A DNA stretch of 64,000 nucleotides, taken from the NCBI GenBank assembly GCA_050946935.1, contig JBMNVR010000001.1, forward strand, positions 310,001 through 374,000, given 5' to 3'. Shown in pieces: positions 1 to 7,883 of this stretch. This DNA comes from UQRS01 sp050946935. GTDB lineage: Bacteria; Bacillota; Clostridia; Oscillospirales; Acutalibacteraceae. A program made the translations under genes and the position numbers. A model generated the notes under the pieces. The model ran no database searches. It saw nothing but the letters and a program-made list of their open reading frames with translations, and was not told where the DNA came from. How positions within the stretch are numbered: the stretch's first letter is position 1; each line of letters opens with the position of its first letter.

Positions 1-1
1 G

Positions 2-1339
2 CGGGAGGGGGAGCCCTGCCCGGTCTGCGGCGCGGTGCACCATCCGGCTCCCGCCCGGCCGCTTGCCGGAAACGGCGGGTCAGCCGAGGCGGCCGGTGAA
101 ACCTATGAAAAGCAAAAAAAGCTGCTTGAAAAGCTGAAAGCCGAGCGAGAGGCTCTCCGGCAAAAGCAGGAGAAGCTACGGACGGATTTCTCCGAGGCCG
201 ATCGGACGTTGGCCGCGGCCAAGGCGCGGGCAAAGGAGCTGACCGCCCGGCTTTCCTCTGGGGAGAGCTATACGGTGCTGCAGCAAAAGCTGCGGGAGGA
301 TGCCGCGGCGGCCGAGATTATTGAGAAGGAGATCGCGGCGGTGCGCAAAACGGCGGAGGAAGCTTCCTCCCGCCTCGCCGCTGAAAAGGCTGGGCAGGCC
401 GCCGCGGCCGCCGCGCTGGAGGAGGCGGAAAAAAGGGCCGATGACGCCCGCCGCGCGGCCGAAAACGCGGCGCTGACCGCCGGTTTCGCGGCTGACACCG
501 ATTTCGCCGCGCTGGCTTTGAGCGGGGAGGAGATCGTCACCCTCGAGCAAAATACAGCTCGCTATGCCGAGGCGGTTCGCAGCACCGCGCAGGAGGCGGC
601 CGCCCTGCACACAAAGCTGGAGGGGAAAACACCGCCCGACCTCGCCGTGTTGGAGGAGGAGAAAGCTGCCGCTGCGGCCGCATTTGGGGAAACAAGCGCC
701 TCCTGCGGCCGGCTGGCCGAGCGGCAGGCACAGCTTGCCGCCGCCCGGTCAAAAATTGCACAGATGCGGGAGGCCTCCGCCACGCTGCGGGAGGCGTACG
801 GCCGGGTTTGTCGGGTGAGCGACCTTGTCTCCGGGCGCAATCGGAGCAAAACGCCGCTGCATAATTTTGTCCTCGGCCTGATGCTCGACGACGTTATCCT
901 GGCCGCCAGCCGGTATCTCGGCCGGCTGAGCCGCGGCCGCTACTGTCTTGTTCGGGCAGAGGCCGCCGCAACCGGTAAAGGCTGGAGCGGCCTGGAAATC
1001 GAGGTTACCGATGCACACACCGGCGGTCGGCGGCGGGTTTCCACCCTGTCGGGGGGAGAATTGTTTTTAGCCTCCCTTTCACTCGCCTTCGGTCTGGCCG
1101 AGGTGGTGCAGAGCTTCTCGGGCGGGGTGCGGCTGGACTCTATTTTTATCGACGAGGGGTTCGGCACTTTGGACAGCGAGACGCTGGAGGCTGCGATGAA
1201 GGCGCTGGCCGAAGTGCAGGCCGAGGGTCGCCTGGTCGGCATCATCTCCCACGTCGGGGAGCTGAAAAGCCGTATTCCCGCCCGGATCGAGGTTTTCCCG
1301 GGAGAGGACGGCAGCCGGCTTGCCGTGCGGGGCGTCTAA
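2..1339 (+). CDS. sbcC: SbcC nuclease subunit, C-terminal half (5' end outside window)
   Basis: SMC-like ATPase subunit of the SbcCD (Mre11-Rad50 type) complex that processes hairpins and double-strand ends. The reading frame is open at the left edge, so about the first half of the protein is missing. The first residues hold the zinc-hook motif CPVCGAVHHP (positions about 17-46), the apex of the coiled coil. About 220 residues of Ala/Glu/Lys-rich returning coiled coil follow. The C-terminal ATPase lobe has the ABC signature LSGGELFLASLSLAFGLAEV, the Walker B/D-loop SIFIDEGFGTLD and the switch histidine in IISHVGE. The GTG at 35 lies inside the hook and is not a real start. Family assignment is firm; sbcD would be expected upstream, outside the window. 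Confidence 0.93.
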   Translation, partial: REGEPCPVCGAVHHPAPARPLAGNGGSAEAAGETYEKQKKLLEKLKAEREALRQKQEKLRTDFSEADRTLAAAKARAKELTARLSSGESYTVLQQKLREDAAAAEIIEKEIAAVRKTAEEASSRLAAEKAGQAAAAAALEEAEKRADDARRAAENAALTAGFAADTDFAALALSGEEIVTLEQNTARYAEAVRSTAQEAAALHTKLEGKTPPDLAVLEEEKAAAAAAFGETSASCGRLAERQAQLAAARSKIAQMREASATLREAYGRVCRVSDLVSGRNRSKTPLHNFVLGLMLDDVILAASRYLGRLSRGRYCLVRAEAAATGKGWSGLEIEVTDAHTGGRRRVSTLSGGELFLASLSLAFGLAEVVQSFSGGVRLDSIFIDEGFGTLDSETLEAAMKALAEVQAEGRLVGIISHVGELKSRIPARIEVFPGEDGSRLAVRGV

Positions 1340-1350
1340 CCGGAGGAACG

Positions 1351-1383
1351 GCGTTTTTTCTTTGGCCAAAAAACGCAGTTTTT
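1351..1383 (+). terminator. Rho-independent terminator after sbcC
   Basis: Nine-base arms GCGTTTTTT (1351-1359) and AAAAAACGC (1368-1376) are followed by AGTTTTT. The hairpin sits 12 bases after the sbcC stop and before the promoter of the next operon. Confidence 0.7.
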
Positions 1384-1407
1384 GTCCAAACATAAAATGG
1401 AATTGTC

Positions 1408-1436
1408 TTGCGTTCGGGAGCGGCCTGTGCTATAAA
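1408..1436 (+). promoter_or_regulatory. Sigma-A-type promoter of the oxidoreductase/isomerase cluster
   Basis: TTGCGT (1408-1413), a 17-base spacer and TATAAA (1431-1436). It lies about 80 bases upstream of the first Gfo/Idh gene and downstream of the sbcC terminator, so it probably drives the catabolic operon. Confidence 0.6.
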
Positions 1437-1514
1437 TAGGATGGAAAAAAGAGGGCGTCTCGTTTGACACGCTCTTCCCTCGTAAAAATACCAACACGAA
1501 AGGCGGAATTTTCC

Positions 1515-2591
1515 ATGAAAAAACTGAAAATCGGCATCGTCGGCTGCGGCGGCATCGCCAACGGCAAGCACATGCCGGCCCTCTCCCGCATTCCGGAGGT
1601 GGAGATGGTCGCTTTCTGCGATATTATTGAGGAACGCGCGCAGAAGGCGGCCAAGCAGTATGGCGCTGAGGGCGCCAAGGTCTACACCGATTATAAAGAA
1701 TTGCTGGCCGACGGCACGATCGACGTCGTGCACGTCCTGACCCCCAACCGCGAGCACTGTGTCATCACGGTCGACGCGCTCGAGGCCGGCAAGCATGTCA
1801 TGTGTGAAAAGCCGATGGCCAAAACCGCCGCTGATGCGCGGAAAATGCTGGAGGCCGCAAAGCGCACCGGCAAGAAGCTGACCATCGGGTATCAGAACCG
1901 CTACAGGGACGACAGCATGTTCCTGAAAAAGGCCTGCGTGAACGGCGAGCTGGGCGAGATCTACTTTGCCAAGGCGCACGCCCTCCGGCGGAGGGGCGTC
2001 CCGACCTGGGGCGTGTTCACGGATGAGGAGAAACAGGGCGGCGGTCCGCTGATCGACATTGGCACCCACGCGCTCGACCTCACTCTTTGGATGATGGATA
2101 ATTACGAGGTCAAATCGGTCAAGGGATCGACCTTCCGCAAACTGGCCGAGCAGAAGGATACCGGCAACCCCTGGGGCGACTGGGATCCGAACGAGTTTAC
2201 GGTGGAGGATTCCGCCTTCGGGTTTATTGAGATGAAGAACGGCGCCACGATCATTCTGGAATCCAGTTGGGCGCTGAATACCCTCGATGTGGGGGAGGCA
2301 CAGACCAGCCTCTGCGGCACCAAGGCCGGCGCCGATATGAAGGACGGCCTGCGCATCAACCGCATTGATTACGGCAAGCAGAGTGTACTGAAGCCTGACA
2401 TGAACAGTGGCGGCGTCGCCTTTTTTGAGGGGCGCCGGGCCGGTGCCGAGGATGTCGAGGCGAGAATGTGGATCGACAACATCCTCAACGACACCGAGCC
2501 GATGGTCAAGCCGGAGCAGGCACTGGTCGTGACCGAGATTTTAGAGGCCATCTATACCTCTGCCAAGACGGGCAAGCAGGTTGATTTTTAA
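1515..2591 (+). CDS. Gfo/Idh/MocA family oxidoreductase (first of three)
   Basis: NAD(P)-dependent sugar or glycoside dehydrogenase-like protein of 358 aa, cytoplasmic. It has an N-terminal Rossmann fold with GIVGCGGIANGKH and the family EKP motif (CEKPMAKT), then the C-terminal alpha/beta domain with GGGPLIDIGTHALDL, which carries the conserved Asp and His that usually act with the EKP lysine. The ATG at 1515 is preferred over an in-frame upstream start at 1464 because AAAGGCGG lies just before it and the Rossmann strand begins at residue 3. It is 14 bases from the next gene, a TIM-barrel protein, and probably shares its transcript. The substrate cannot be read from the sequence. Confidence 0.88.
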   Translation: MKKLKIGIVGCGGIANGKHMPALSRIPEVEMVAFCDIIEERAQKAAKQYGAEGAKVYTDYKELLADGTIDVVHVLTPNREHCVITVDALEAGKHVMCEKPMAKTAADARKMLEAAKRTGKKLTIGYQNRYRDDSMFLKKACVNGELGEIYFAKAHALRRRGVPTWGVFTDEEKQGGGPLIDIGTHALDLTLWMMDNYEVKSVKGSTFRKLAEQKDTGNPWGDWDPNEFTVEDSAFGFIEMKNGATIILESSWALNTLDVGEAQTSLCGTKAGADMKDGLRINRIDYGKQSVLKPDMNSGGVAFFEGRRAGAEDVEARMWIDNILNDTEPMVKPEQALVVTEILEAIYTSAKTGKQVDF

Positions 2592-2604
2592 GGGGTGAGC
2601 CATT

Positions 2605-3339
2605 TTGAGCAAACCGTTTGGATTACAGCTTTACTCTATCCGGGACGAGATGGATAAAGACTACATGGGAACCCTGCGCCGGGTGGCCGGCATGGGGTAT
2701 AAGCAGGTTGAGTTTGCCGGCTTTGCCGACTATTCGGCCGGGGAGATCAAGGCTGCTCTGACCGACCTCGGCCTTGATGGGATCAGCGCCCATGTCGGCG
2801 CCGACCGCCTGACGGGAGAGCAGCTCCATCCCCAGCTCGAGTATTTGGCCGAGATCGGCTGCAGGTATGTGATTCTCCCGTGGTATGAGGTGAGTACCAT
2901 GGAAAAGGTCCGGGAGGTCTGCGATATCCTGAACGGTGCGGCGGAGGCCGCGCGGCAGTACGGCCTGATCTGCGGATACCACAACCACGGGCACGAGTTT
3001 ACCCGCTTGGGGGAGGAATTCGCCCTTACCCATATTATGAAGAACACCTCGCCCGATGTGGTGATCGAGCTGGATGTTTTCTGGGCGGCGCACGCCGACG
3101 TCAATCCGTTCGACTATTTCGAGCGGCACCAGGACCGCATCCGGATGCTGCATCTCAAGCAGATCGACGCGGAGAAGAACAGCGTCGACCTGCCCGACGG
3201 CATGATCGACATGGCCGATCTTTCCCGCATGGCGCGGAGGTTCGGGGTCGACACCTTTATCGTCGAGCAGGAGGCATACCCTGTCTCGAGTATGGAGAGC
3301 GCCCGGGTCAACGCCGAATATTTAAAAAAGATTCTGTAA
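2605..3339 (+). CDS. Sugar phosphate isomerase/epimerase-like TIM-barrel protein
   Basis: 244-aa protein of the AP-endonuclease-2/xylose-isomerase-like TIM-barrel family (IolE-like). Visible features are the strand-end motif CGYHNHGHEF, an ELDVFW segment carrying a probable metal-binding Glu and Asp, LHLKQID, and the C-terminal VEQEAYP with the last metal-ligand Glu. The start is a TTG at 2605 with AGGGGTGAG immediately upstream; no ATG fits. Members isomerise or epimerise sugars, dehydrate inosose, or cleave 3-keto-glycosides by elimination. Placement between Gfo/Idh genes fits the last two roles, but the reaction is not determined. Confidence 0.8.
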   Translation: MSKPFGLQLYSIRDEMDKDYMGTLRRVAGMGYKQVEFAGFADYSAGEIKAALTDLGLDGISAHVGADRLTGEQLHPQLEYLAEIGCRYVILPWYEVSTMEKVREVCDILNGAAEAARQYGLICGYHNHGHEFTRLGEEFALTHIMKNTSPDVVIELDVFWAAHADVNPFDYFERHQDRIRMLHLKQIDAEKNSVDLPDGMIDMADLSRMARRFGVDTFIVEQEAYPVSSMESARVNAEYLKKIL

Positions 3340-3405
3340 TGCAAAGGGCGGCTTTTGCCGTGAAAACGGCCGTCACATTTTCAAGAAGGGACTGAAAGAA
3401 TACAT

Positions 3406-4371
3406 ATGAAAGTTGGAGTTTTTACCCCGGTGGTCGGTTTTATGCCGCTGGAGGAAGCGGTGCCCTACCTCGCCTCTCTGGGGGTTGAGGCGCTGGAGAT
3501 CGGCGCGGGCGGCACGCCCGGCAAGCAGCTCGATCCCGAACAGCTTCTGGGACATAAGGATAAGATTCAGGCGGTCAGGGATCTGATGAAAAATAACAAT
3601 GTCGAGATTGCGGCCCTCTCCGCCCACGGTAATCCGGTTCATCCGACCAGGGAATACGCTGAGCGCGACCATCGTGAATTTATGCGCGCGGTCGAGCTGG
3701 CCGAGGAGCTGGAGGTAGACACCATCGTTGGATTTTCGGGCTGTCCGGGCGACTGCCCGACCTCACAGTATCCGAACTGGGTGACCTGCACCTGGCCGGA
3801 TGATTTTCCGAAGATTCTTGAGTATCAGTGGGAGATTCTGGTGGATTACTGGCAGAAGGCGTCAGCACAGGCCGCCGCTCACGGAATCAAGAAGATCGCG
3901 ATCGAGATGCACCCCGGCTTCTGTGTCTATAATCCCGAGACCATGATGAAACTGCGGGAGGCGGTCGGCCCGATCATGGGCGCTAACTTCGACCCGAGCC
4001 ATCTGATCTGGCAGCGGGTCAACCCGGCCGAGGCCATCCGCTTTTTGGGCGAGAAAAAGGCCATTCATCATTTTCATGCCAAAGATACCCGCATCAATGG
4101 GCCTGACTGTGATATCAACGGCGTGCTCTGCACCGGGAGCTATGGGGACATCCTGACCCGGCCGTGGGTGTTCCGCACGATCGGCTACGGCTCGGACGTA
4201 AAGGCGTGGAAGGATATGATGAGCATGCTCAACGCGGTCGGCTATGACGGCACGGTCAGCATCGAGCATGAGGACGGGCTGATGTCCGCCCGCGAGGGAC
4301 TGGAAAAGGCGGTCGAATTCTTAAAGAGCATCATTATCAGGGAAAAACCGGGCGCCATGTGGTGGGCCTGA
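3406..4371 (+). CDS. Second sugar isomerase/epimerase-like TIM-barrel protein
   Basis: 321-aa TIM-barrel protein of the same broad superfamily as the 2605 gene but a different subgroup. Likely metal ligands lie in IEMHPGFCVYNPETM (Glu), ANFDPSHLIWQ (Asp/His), HFHAKDT (His) and SIEHED (Glu). The ATG at 3406 has GAAGGGACTGAAAG upstream. It begins 66 bases after the preceding gene, in the same orientation. The length and the insert near the DCPTSQYPNW segment resemble uncharacterised isomerases paired with Gfo/Idh dehydrogenases in gut Firmicutes. The specific substrate is unknown. Confidence 0.8.
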   Translation: MKVGVFTPVVGFMPLEEAVPYLASLGVEALEIGAGGTPGKQLDPEQLLGHKDKIQAVRDLMKNNNVEIAALSAHGNPVHPTREYAERDHREFMRAVELAEELEVDTIVGFSGCPGDCPTSQYPNWVTCTWPDDFPKILEYQWEILVDYWQKASAQAAAHGIKKIAIEMHPGFCVYNPETMMKLREAVGPIMGANFDPSHLIWQRVNPAEAIRFLGEKKAIHHFHAKDTRINGPDCDINGVLCTGSYGDILTRPWVFRTIGYGSDVKAWKDMMSMLNAVGYDGTVSIEHEDGLMSAREGLEKAVEFLKSIIIREKPGAMWWA

Positions 4372-4389
4372 GTGTATACGCAAATCGTC

Positions 4390-4421
4390 AGAGAGGCGGA
4401 CCGGAAATGGTCTGCCTCTCT
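4390..4421 (+). repeat. Intercistronic hairpin in the oxidoreductase cluster
   Basis: Arms of 13 bases, AGAGAGGCGGACC and GGTCTGCCTCTCT, pair fully with one G-U around a GGAAAT loop, between the second TIM-barrel gene and the second Gfo/Idh gene. The next T-run (GTTTTTGT) begins only about 9 bases later, so it may be a weak terminator or an mRNA-stability hairpin. Confidence 0.6.
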
Positions 4422-4515
4422 CGGCGCTTGTTTTTGTGCAAGATTTTGAATGGATTCCGCCGCATTTCCTACCGAAAATTGCGGAAAATCCGGATTTTAA
4501 ATGAGGTGCTTTACT

Positions 4516-5574
4516 TTGAAACACAAATTGGGTATAATCGGGTTCGGCGGAATGGCCAATTGGCATTTTGAAAACTGCCCCAAAACCGGCTGTATTGAGC
4601 CGGTTGCGGTCTACGATATCGATCCCGACCGGGTCAAGGCGGGAGAGAAAAAGGGCGTCGCCGGCTTCTATTCGCTGGAGGAATTTTTGGATTCCCGGTT
4701 GTTTGACGTGGTGCTGGTCGCCACTCCGAACAACTTCCATCACGATCTGTCGGTCGCTGCGCTGCGTGCAGGGTATCATGTGATCTGCGAAAAACCTGTC
4801 ACCATGACAGTGGCGGAGCTGCAGGACGTCTTTCGCGTGGCGGAGGAATGCGGGAAGCTGTTCACTGTGCACCAGAACCGGCGCTGGGACGCCGATTTCA
4901 ATATCGTCCGCAAGGCGATCGAGACCGGTATGGTCGGCAAGCCCTATACGATTGAGTCCTGCGTCCACGGCTCGGGCGGCGTTGTCCACGGCTGGCGGGA
5001 GGTAAAGGCCGGCGGCGGCGGTATGCTCTATGATTGGGGCATCCACCTGATCGACCAGATCCTCTACATGATGGGGGAAGAGAAGGTCACCGACGTTTTC
5101 TGCCATTTCAACTCGGTCCGCACGCCGGAGGTGGACGATTATTTCAAATTGATCCTCACCTTTGCAGATGGCCTCAACGTCCAGATCGAGGTGGGCACTT
5201 ACTGTCTGAAGGCCAAGCCGCGCTGGTATGTCAACGGAAGCGAGGGCTCCTTGATTCTGGAGGATTGGGACTGCCATGGTTCGGTCACCCATTCTTCCCA
5301 GACGGCGATGAAATGGGAGCCGGTGGTCGTGCAGACCAAAGCCGGCCCGACCCGCACCATGGCTCCTCGCCCGAAGGAAACGCTCGAGGAACTGCCTCTG
5401 CCCGCGCTTGACCCGGGCTGCGAGTGGGAGAATTTTTACCGTAATATCTGCGGCGTGATCGACGGCACGGCTGAACTGATCGTCCGCCACGATCAGATGC
5501 TCCGGGTTATGCAGGTGGTGGAGGCCGGCTTCCGCTCGGCCGAAGCGCGGCACTCGATCCCGGTGGAAATCTGA
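4516..5574 (+). CDS. Gfo/Idh/MocA family oxidoreductase (second)
   Basis: About 352-aa NAD(P)-dependent dehydrogenase-like protein. The Rossmann motif GIIGFGGMANWHF begins at residue 5; CEKPVTMT is the EKP motif and GGGMLYDWGIHLIDQ carries the C-terminal Asp/His pair. Two starts are possible: ATG at 4501 with no ribosome binding site, or TTG at 4516 with AGGTG seven bases upstream; I prefer the TTG. It has diverged strongly from its two relatives here, so the three are not recent duplicates and may oxidise different positions or partners. Confidence 0.84.
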   Translation: MKHKLGIIGFGGMANWHFENCPKTGCIEPVAVYDIDPDRVKAGEKKGVAGFYSLEEFLDSRLFDVVLVATPNNFHHDLSVAALRAGYHVICEKPVTMTVAELQDVFRVAEECGKLFTVHQNRRWDADFNIVRKAIETGMVGKPYTIESCVHGSGGVVHGWREVKAGGGGMLYDWGIHLIDQILYMMGEEKVTDVFCHFNSVRTPEVDDYFKLILTFADGLNVQIEVGTYCLKAKPRWYVNGSEGSLILEDWDCHGSVTHSSQTAMKWEPVVVQTKAGPTRTMAPRPKETLEELPLPALDPGCEWENFYRNICGVIDGTAELIVRHDQMLRVMQVVEAGFRSAEARHSIPVEI

Positions 5575-5587
5575 AACGACCGGTATG

Positions 5588-5619
5588 GGCAAGGCGGTGG
5601 TTGGCTGCCTTGCCTTTTT
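5588..5619 (+). terminator. Terminator after the second Gfo/Idh gene
   Basis: GGCAAGG (5588-5594) pairs with CCTTGCC (5608-5614), followed by TTTTTG. It may separate the third oxidoreductase gene from the operon upstream. Confidence 0.65.
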
Positions 5620-5684
5620 GCTTTTCAGCTTATACAGGGGGGGATTGTTTTCCCTCTTTTTTCGGGAAAGGATGCGTGTAGAGG

Positions 5685-6683
5685 ATGAAAACAGCGGCGA
5701 TTATCGGCTGCGGAAATATTTTCGGAATGCATGCGGCGGCACTGGAGGCTTTGCCGGGGGTGCGGTTGGCGGCGGTATGCGACAGCGATCCCGATCGGCT
5801 GCGCATTGCGCGGGAGAAATACGGCCTGCCCGGCTACGCTGACTACCGCCGCATGGTGGAGGAGGTACGCCCCGACGCTGTGCATATCTGTACTCCGCAT
5901 CATTTGCACGCCGAAATGTGCCGCTTTGCCCTGACACACGGCGCCGACGTGCTGTGTGAAAAGCCGCTGACCCTGACCACTCCGGCGGCAGAGGAGCTGC
6001 GCCGTCTCGCCGAGGAGAACGGCCGACGGCTGTGCGTCGTCTATCAGAACCGGTTCAATCCTGGTTCCGTCCTTCTGCGGCGCACGCTGGAGGAGGGTCG
6101 CCTCGGCCGGATATTGGGCGGCCGCTGCTCGGTTTGCTGGAACCGGGGGCAGGATTACTATGACCAGGACGCCTGGCGGGGCAGATACGCGACCGAGGGG
6201 GGCGGCGTCCTGATCAATCAGGCCATTCATACCCTCGATCTGCTTCGTTGGCTGATCGGGAGAGAGGTTCAAACTGTGCAGGCCGTCTCGGCCCACTTTG
6301 GGCAAACAACCGTCGAGGTGGAGGACACCATGGCCGGTCGGATCGGCTTTTCGGGCGGAATTTTCGGCAATTTTTACTTTACCACCACCCACTGCACCGA
6401 CGCCCGAACCGAACTCGAACTGATTTGCGAAAAGGGTGTCGCCCGTCTCGATGCGGCACGTGGAACGGTGGTTTTCCCGGATAGAGAGATGCTTTCGGCT
6501 GACGAGGCGGAAAACGGCGGCGGCAAGGACTACTGGGGAAACAGCCACGGCCGGCAGATCGCCGCTTTTTACAGCGACGGCTTCGACTGGCGGGAGAATC
6601 TGGCGCAGGGGATGGCTACCGGTGACCTGGTCTGCCGGATTTACGCCGTCTGCGGTCGCCCTTCGGTGCCGGAAAACGCGTGA
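5685..6683 (+). CDS. Gfo/Idh/MocA family oxidoreductase (third)
   Basis: 332-aa dehydrogenase-like protein with the Rossmann motif AIIGCGNIFGMHAAAL, CEKPLTLT as the EKP motif, and GGGVLINQAIHTLDLLRW in the second domain. Where the other two copies have Asp in the D-x-G-x-H stretch (DIGTHALD, DWGIHLID), this one has Asn (NQAIHTLD), a common variant in subfamilies acting on larger glycosides. The start is the ATG at 5685, with AAAGGA and GAGG upstream. A terminator-like hairpin lies between it and the previous gene, so it may have its own promoter or depend on read-through. The substrate is unknown. Confidence 0.85.
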   Translation: MKTAAIIGCGNIFGMHAAALEALPGVRLAAVCDSDPDRLRIAREKYGLPGYADYRRMVEEVRPDAVHICTPHHLHAEMCRFALTHGADVLCEKPLTLTTPAAEELRRLAEENGRRLCVVYQNRFNPGSVLLRRTLEEGRLGRILGGRCSVCWNRGQDYYDQDAWRGRYATEGGGVLINQAIHTLDLLRWLIGREVQTVQAVSAHFGQTTVEVEDTMAGRIGFSGGIFGNFYFTTTHCTDARTELELICEKGVARLDAARGTVVFPDREMLSADEAENGGGKDYWGNSHGRQIAAFYSDGFDWRENLAQGMATGDLVCRIYAVCGRPSVPENA

Positions 6684-6781
6684 GGGAAAAGCGCGCCGCA
6701 GTTTCAGCCTCGGCGCCGCGCCGGATAAGCGGCGCTTGATTATATAAAATGAGCTTTTACCGACGCGCTGTAAAAAAAGAC

Positions 6782-6810
6782 TTGACCGCGCCGCATATTT
6801 GTGGTAAACT
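6782..6810 (+). promoter_or_regulatory. Promoter of the rpmG-secE-nusG operon
   Basis: TTGACC (6782-6787), a 17-base spacer and TAAACT (6805-6810), close to the sigma-A consensus. Transcription would begin near 6817, only about 12 bases before the leader hairpin. Confidence 0.75.
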
Positions 6811-6828
6811 GATCTTACCTCTGACAAA

Positions 6829-6875
6829 GGGTGTTTTTTTTTTGCGCGCATTTTTCGCGCAAGAAGAACACACCC
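6829..6875 (+). repeat. 20-bp leader hairpin upstream of rpmG
   Basis: The left arm is GGGTG, ten T and GCGCG (6829-6848); the right arm CGCGCAAGAAGAACACACCC (6856-6875) pairs along its whole length with one mismatch and two G-U pairs, around the loop CATTTTT. The T-run is inside the 5' arm, so this is not an ordinary terminator. It would be at the very 5' end of the operon mRNA. Confidence 0.75.
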
Positions 6876-7006
6876 CTATTCTCCGCAAGGCGCTTTGCCG
6901 CCGCTTCGGGTGTCGGGTCGTATGACCCTGGCGGGCGGGCCGGCGCATCCTTTTTTGCGGCGGATGGAGGGAGGCTAAAAAATTCCGTAAAACGGGAGGT
7001 GCCGTC

Positions 7007-7156
7007 ATGCGAGTGAAAATTACTTTGGCTTGCACCGAGTGCAAGCAGCGTAACTACAACACGATGAAAAACAAGAAAAACGACCCCGACAGGCTTGAAA
7101 TGAACAAGTACTGCAGGTTCTGTAAGAAACACACGCTTCACAGGGAAACCAAGTAG
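7007..7156 (+). CDS. rpmG: 50S ribosomal protein L33 (bL33)
   Basis: 49-aa ribosomal protein of the large subunit. The two Cys pairs of a zinc-binding L33 are present: CTEC near residue 9 and CRFC near residue 36. The typical ends MRVKITLACTEC and KKHTLHRETK are recognisable. The ATG at 7007 has GGGAGGT six bases upstream. It is the first gene of the rpmG-secE-nusG block found in most Firmicutes. The cysteine-containing form is the zinc-dependent type that some bacteria replace under zinc limitation. Confidence 0.95.
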   Translation: MRVKITLACTECKQRNYNTMKNKKNDPDRLEMNKYCRFCKKHTLHRETK

Positions 7157-7173
7157 GAGGGCAGGGGAAGAGT

Positions 7174-7863
7174 ATGAAAGCGATTAAAAATCTCTGCCAG
7201 GTCCTGATGCTGGTCTGTGGTGTGGGCGCATTGGTTCTGTTCTTTCTGAACTTTGCCACCATCACCGGAGCCGAAGGCGTAGTTACCGCCACCGGCGCAC
7301 AGCTTGGGTTTGGCGCAAACGTCGCAGTCGGCGACATAGCCTATGACATGGCGAAGTCGGCGGATCTTTGGTTCTGCTTTTTCTTAACTGCGATCGCCGC
7401 GGTTTTGGCGGCGCTGTCCTTCAAATTCAGGGGCGCGTCCATCGCGTCTCCGGTTTTCGCCCTGGGCGGCGGGATTTATATGCTGGTTGTCGCGCTCAGC
7501 GCGCCGGCGAAGTTTATTGATACCCGCCCGCTGACCGGTATCACGGCGATTGTGTATTCGCCCTTTGTGCTGCTTTGCGCCATTGCGCTGCTGGCAGCCG
7601 CGGTCATCGGCTTCGTCTTTATCCTCGTCCGCAATTATATTGAGGTGCTGGAGTCGAACGGCAAAAAGAAAACCATTTTTCAGAGGATTATTCAGTTCTT
7701 CCGCGATTACAAGGGGGAGATCAAGAAGATCGTATGGCCCGATCTGAAGTCGGTCGTTAAAAACACGGGTATCGTGCTGGCCGTCTGTGCGATCATCGGT
7801 GTCTTTATCTGGCTTCTTGATTTCGGCCTTGCCAAGCTGCTCAACCTTGTGCTGGGCATCTGA
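7174..7863 (+). CDS. secE: Preprotein translocase subunit SecE with large N-terminal membrane extension
   Basis: The last 60 residues are a complete single-span SecE: an amphipathic segment FFRDYKGEIKKIVWP, a hinge and one transmembrane helix (GIVLAVCAIIGVFIWLL). Bacterial SecE of Gram-positives is usually about 60-75 aa, but this ORF has 229 aa. The extra ~165 residues contain about four hydrophobic helices (roughly residues 8-27, 65-85, 93-110 and 127-150). There is no stop, start with ribosome binding site or frameshift at the junction, so it reads as one polypeptide. It lies 17 bases after rpmG and 20 bases before nusG. The SecE role is firm from motif and context; the job of the extension is unknown. 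Confidence 0.88.
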   Translation: MKAIKNLCQVLMLVCGVGALVLFFLNFATITGAEGVVTATGAQLGFGANVAVGDIAYDMAKSADLWFCFFLTAIAAVLAALSFKFRGASIASPVFALGGGIYMLVVALSAPAKFIDTRPLTGITAIVYSPFVLLCAIALLAAAVIGFVFILVRNYIEVLESNGKKKTIFQRIIQFFRDYKGEIKKIVWPDLKSVVKNTGIVLAVCAIIGVFIWLLDFGLAKLLNLVLGI

Positions 7864-7883
7864 CGTCGGCGGGAGGTTATAGA

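Larger units (their letters stand above)
6684..7006 (+). other. Leader region of the rpmG-secE-nusG operon
   Basis: A 323-base non-coding stretch. It starts with a GC-rich hairpin (GCGCCGC...GCGGCGC, about 6712-6734) that may end the third oxidoreductase transcript. Then come the promoter at 6782-6810 and a long hairpin at 6829-6875, followed by about 120 bases with no supported ORF up to the GGGAGGT ribosome binding site of rpmG. Confidence 0.6.

Noticed and set aside
35..1339. GTG at 35 as start of the first gene
   Set aside because: The frame is open to the left edge and the preceding codons encode the first half of the SbcC zinc hook (CPVCGAV), so the gene begins outside the window.
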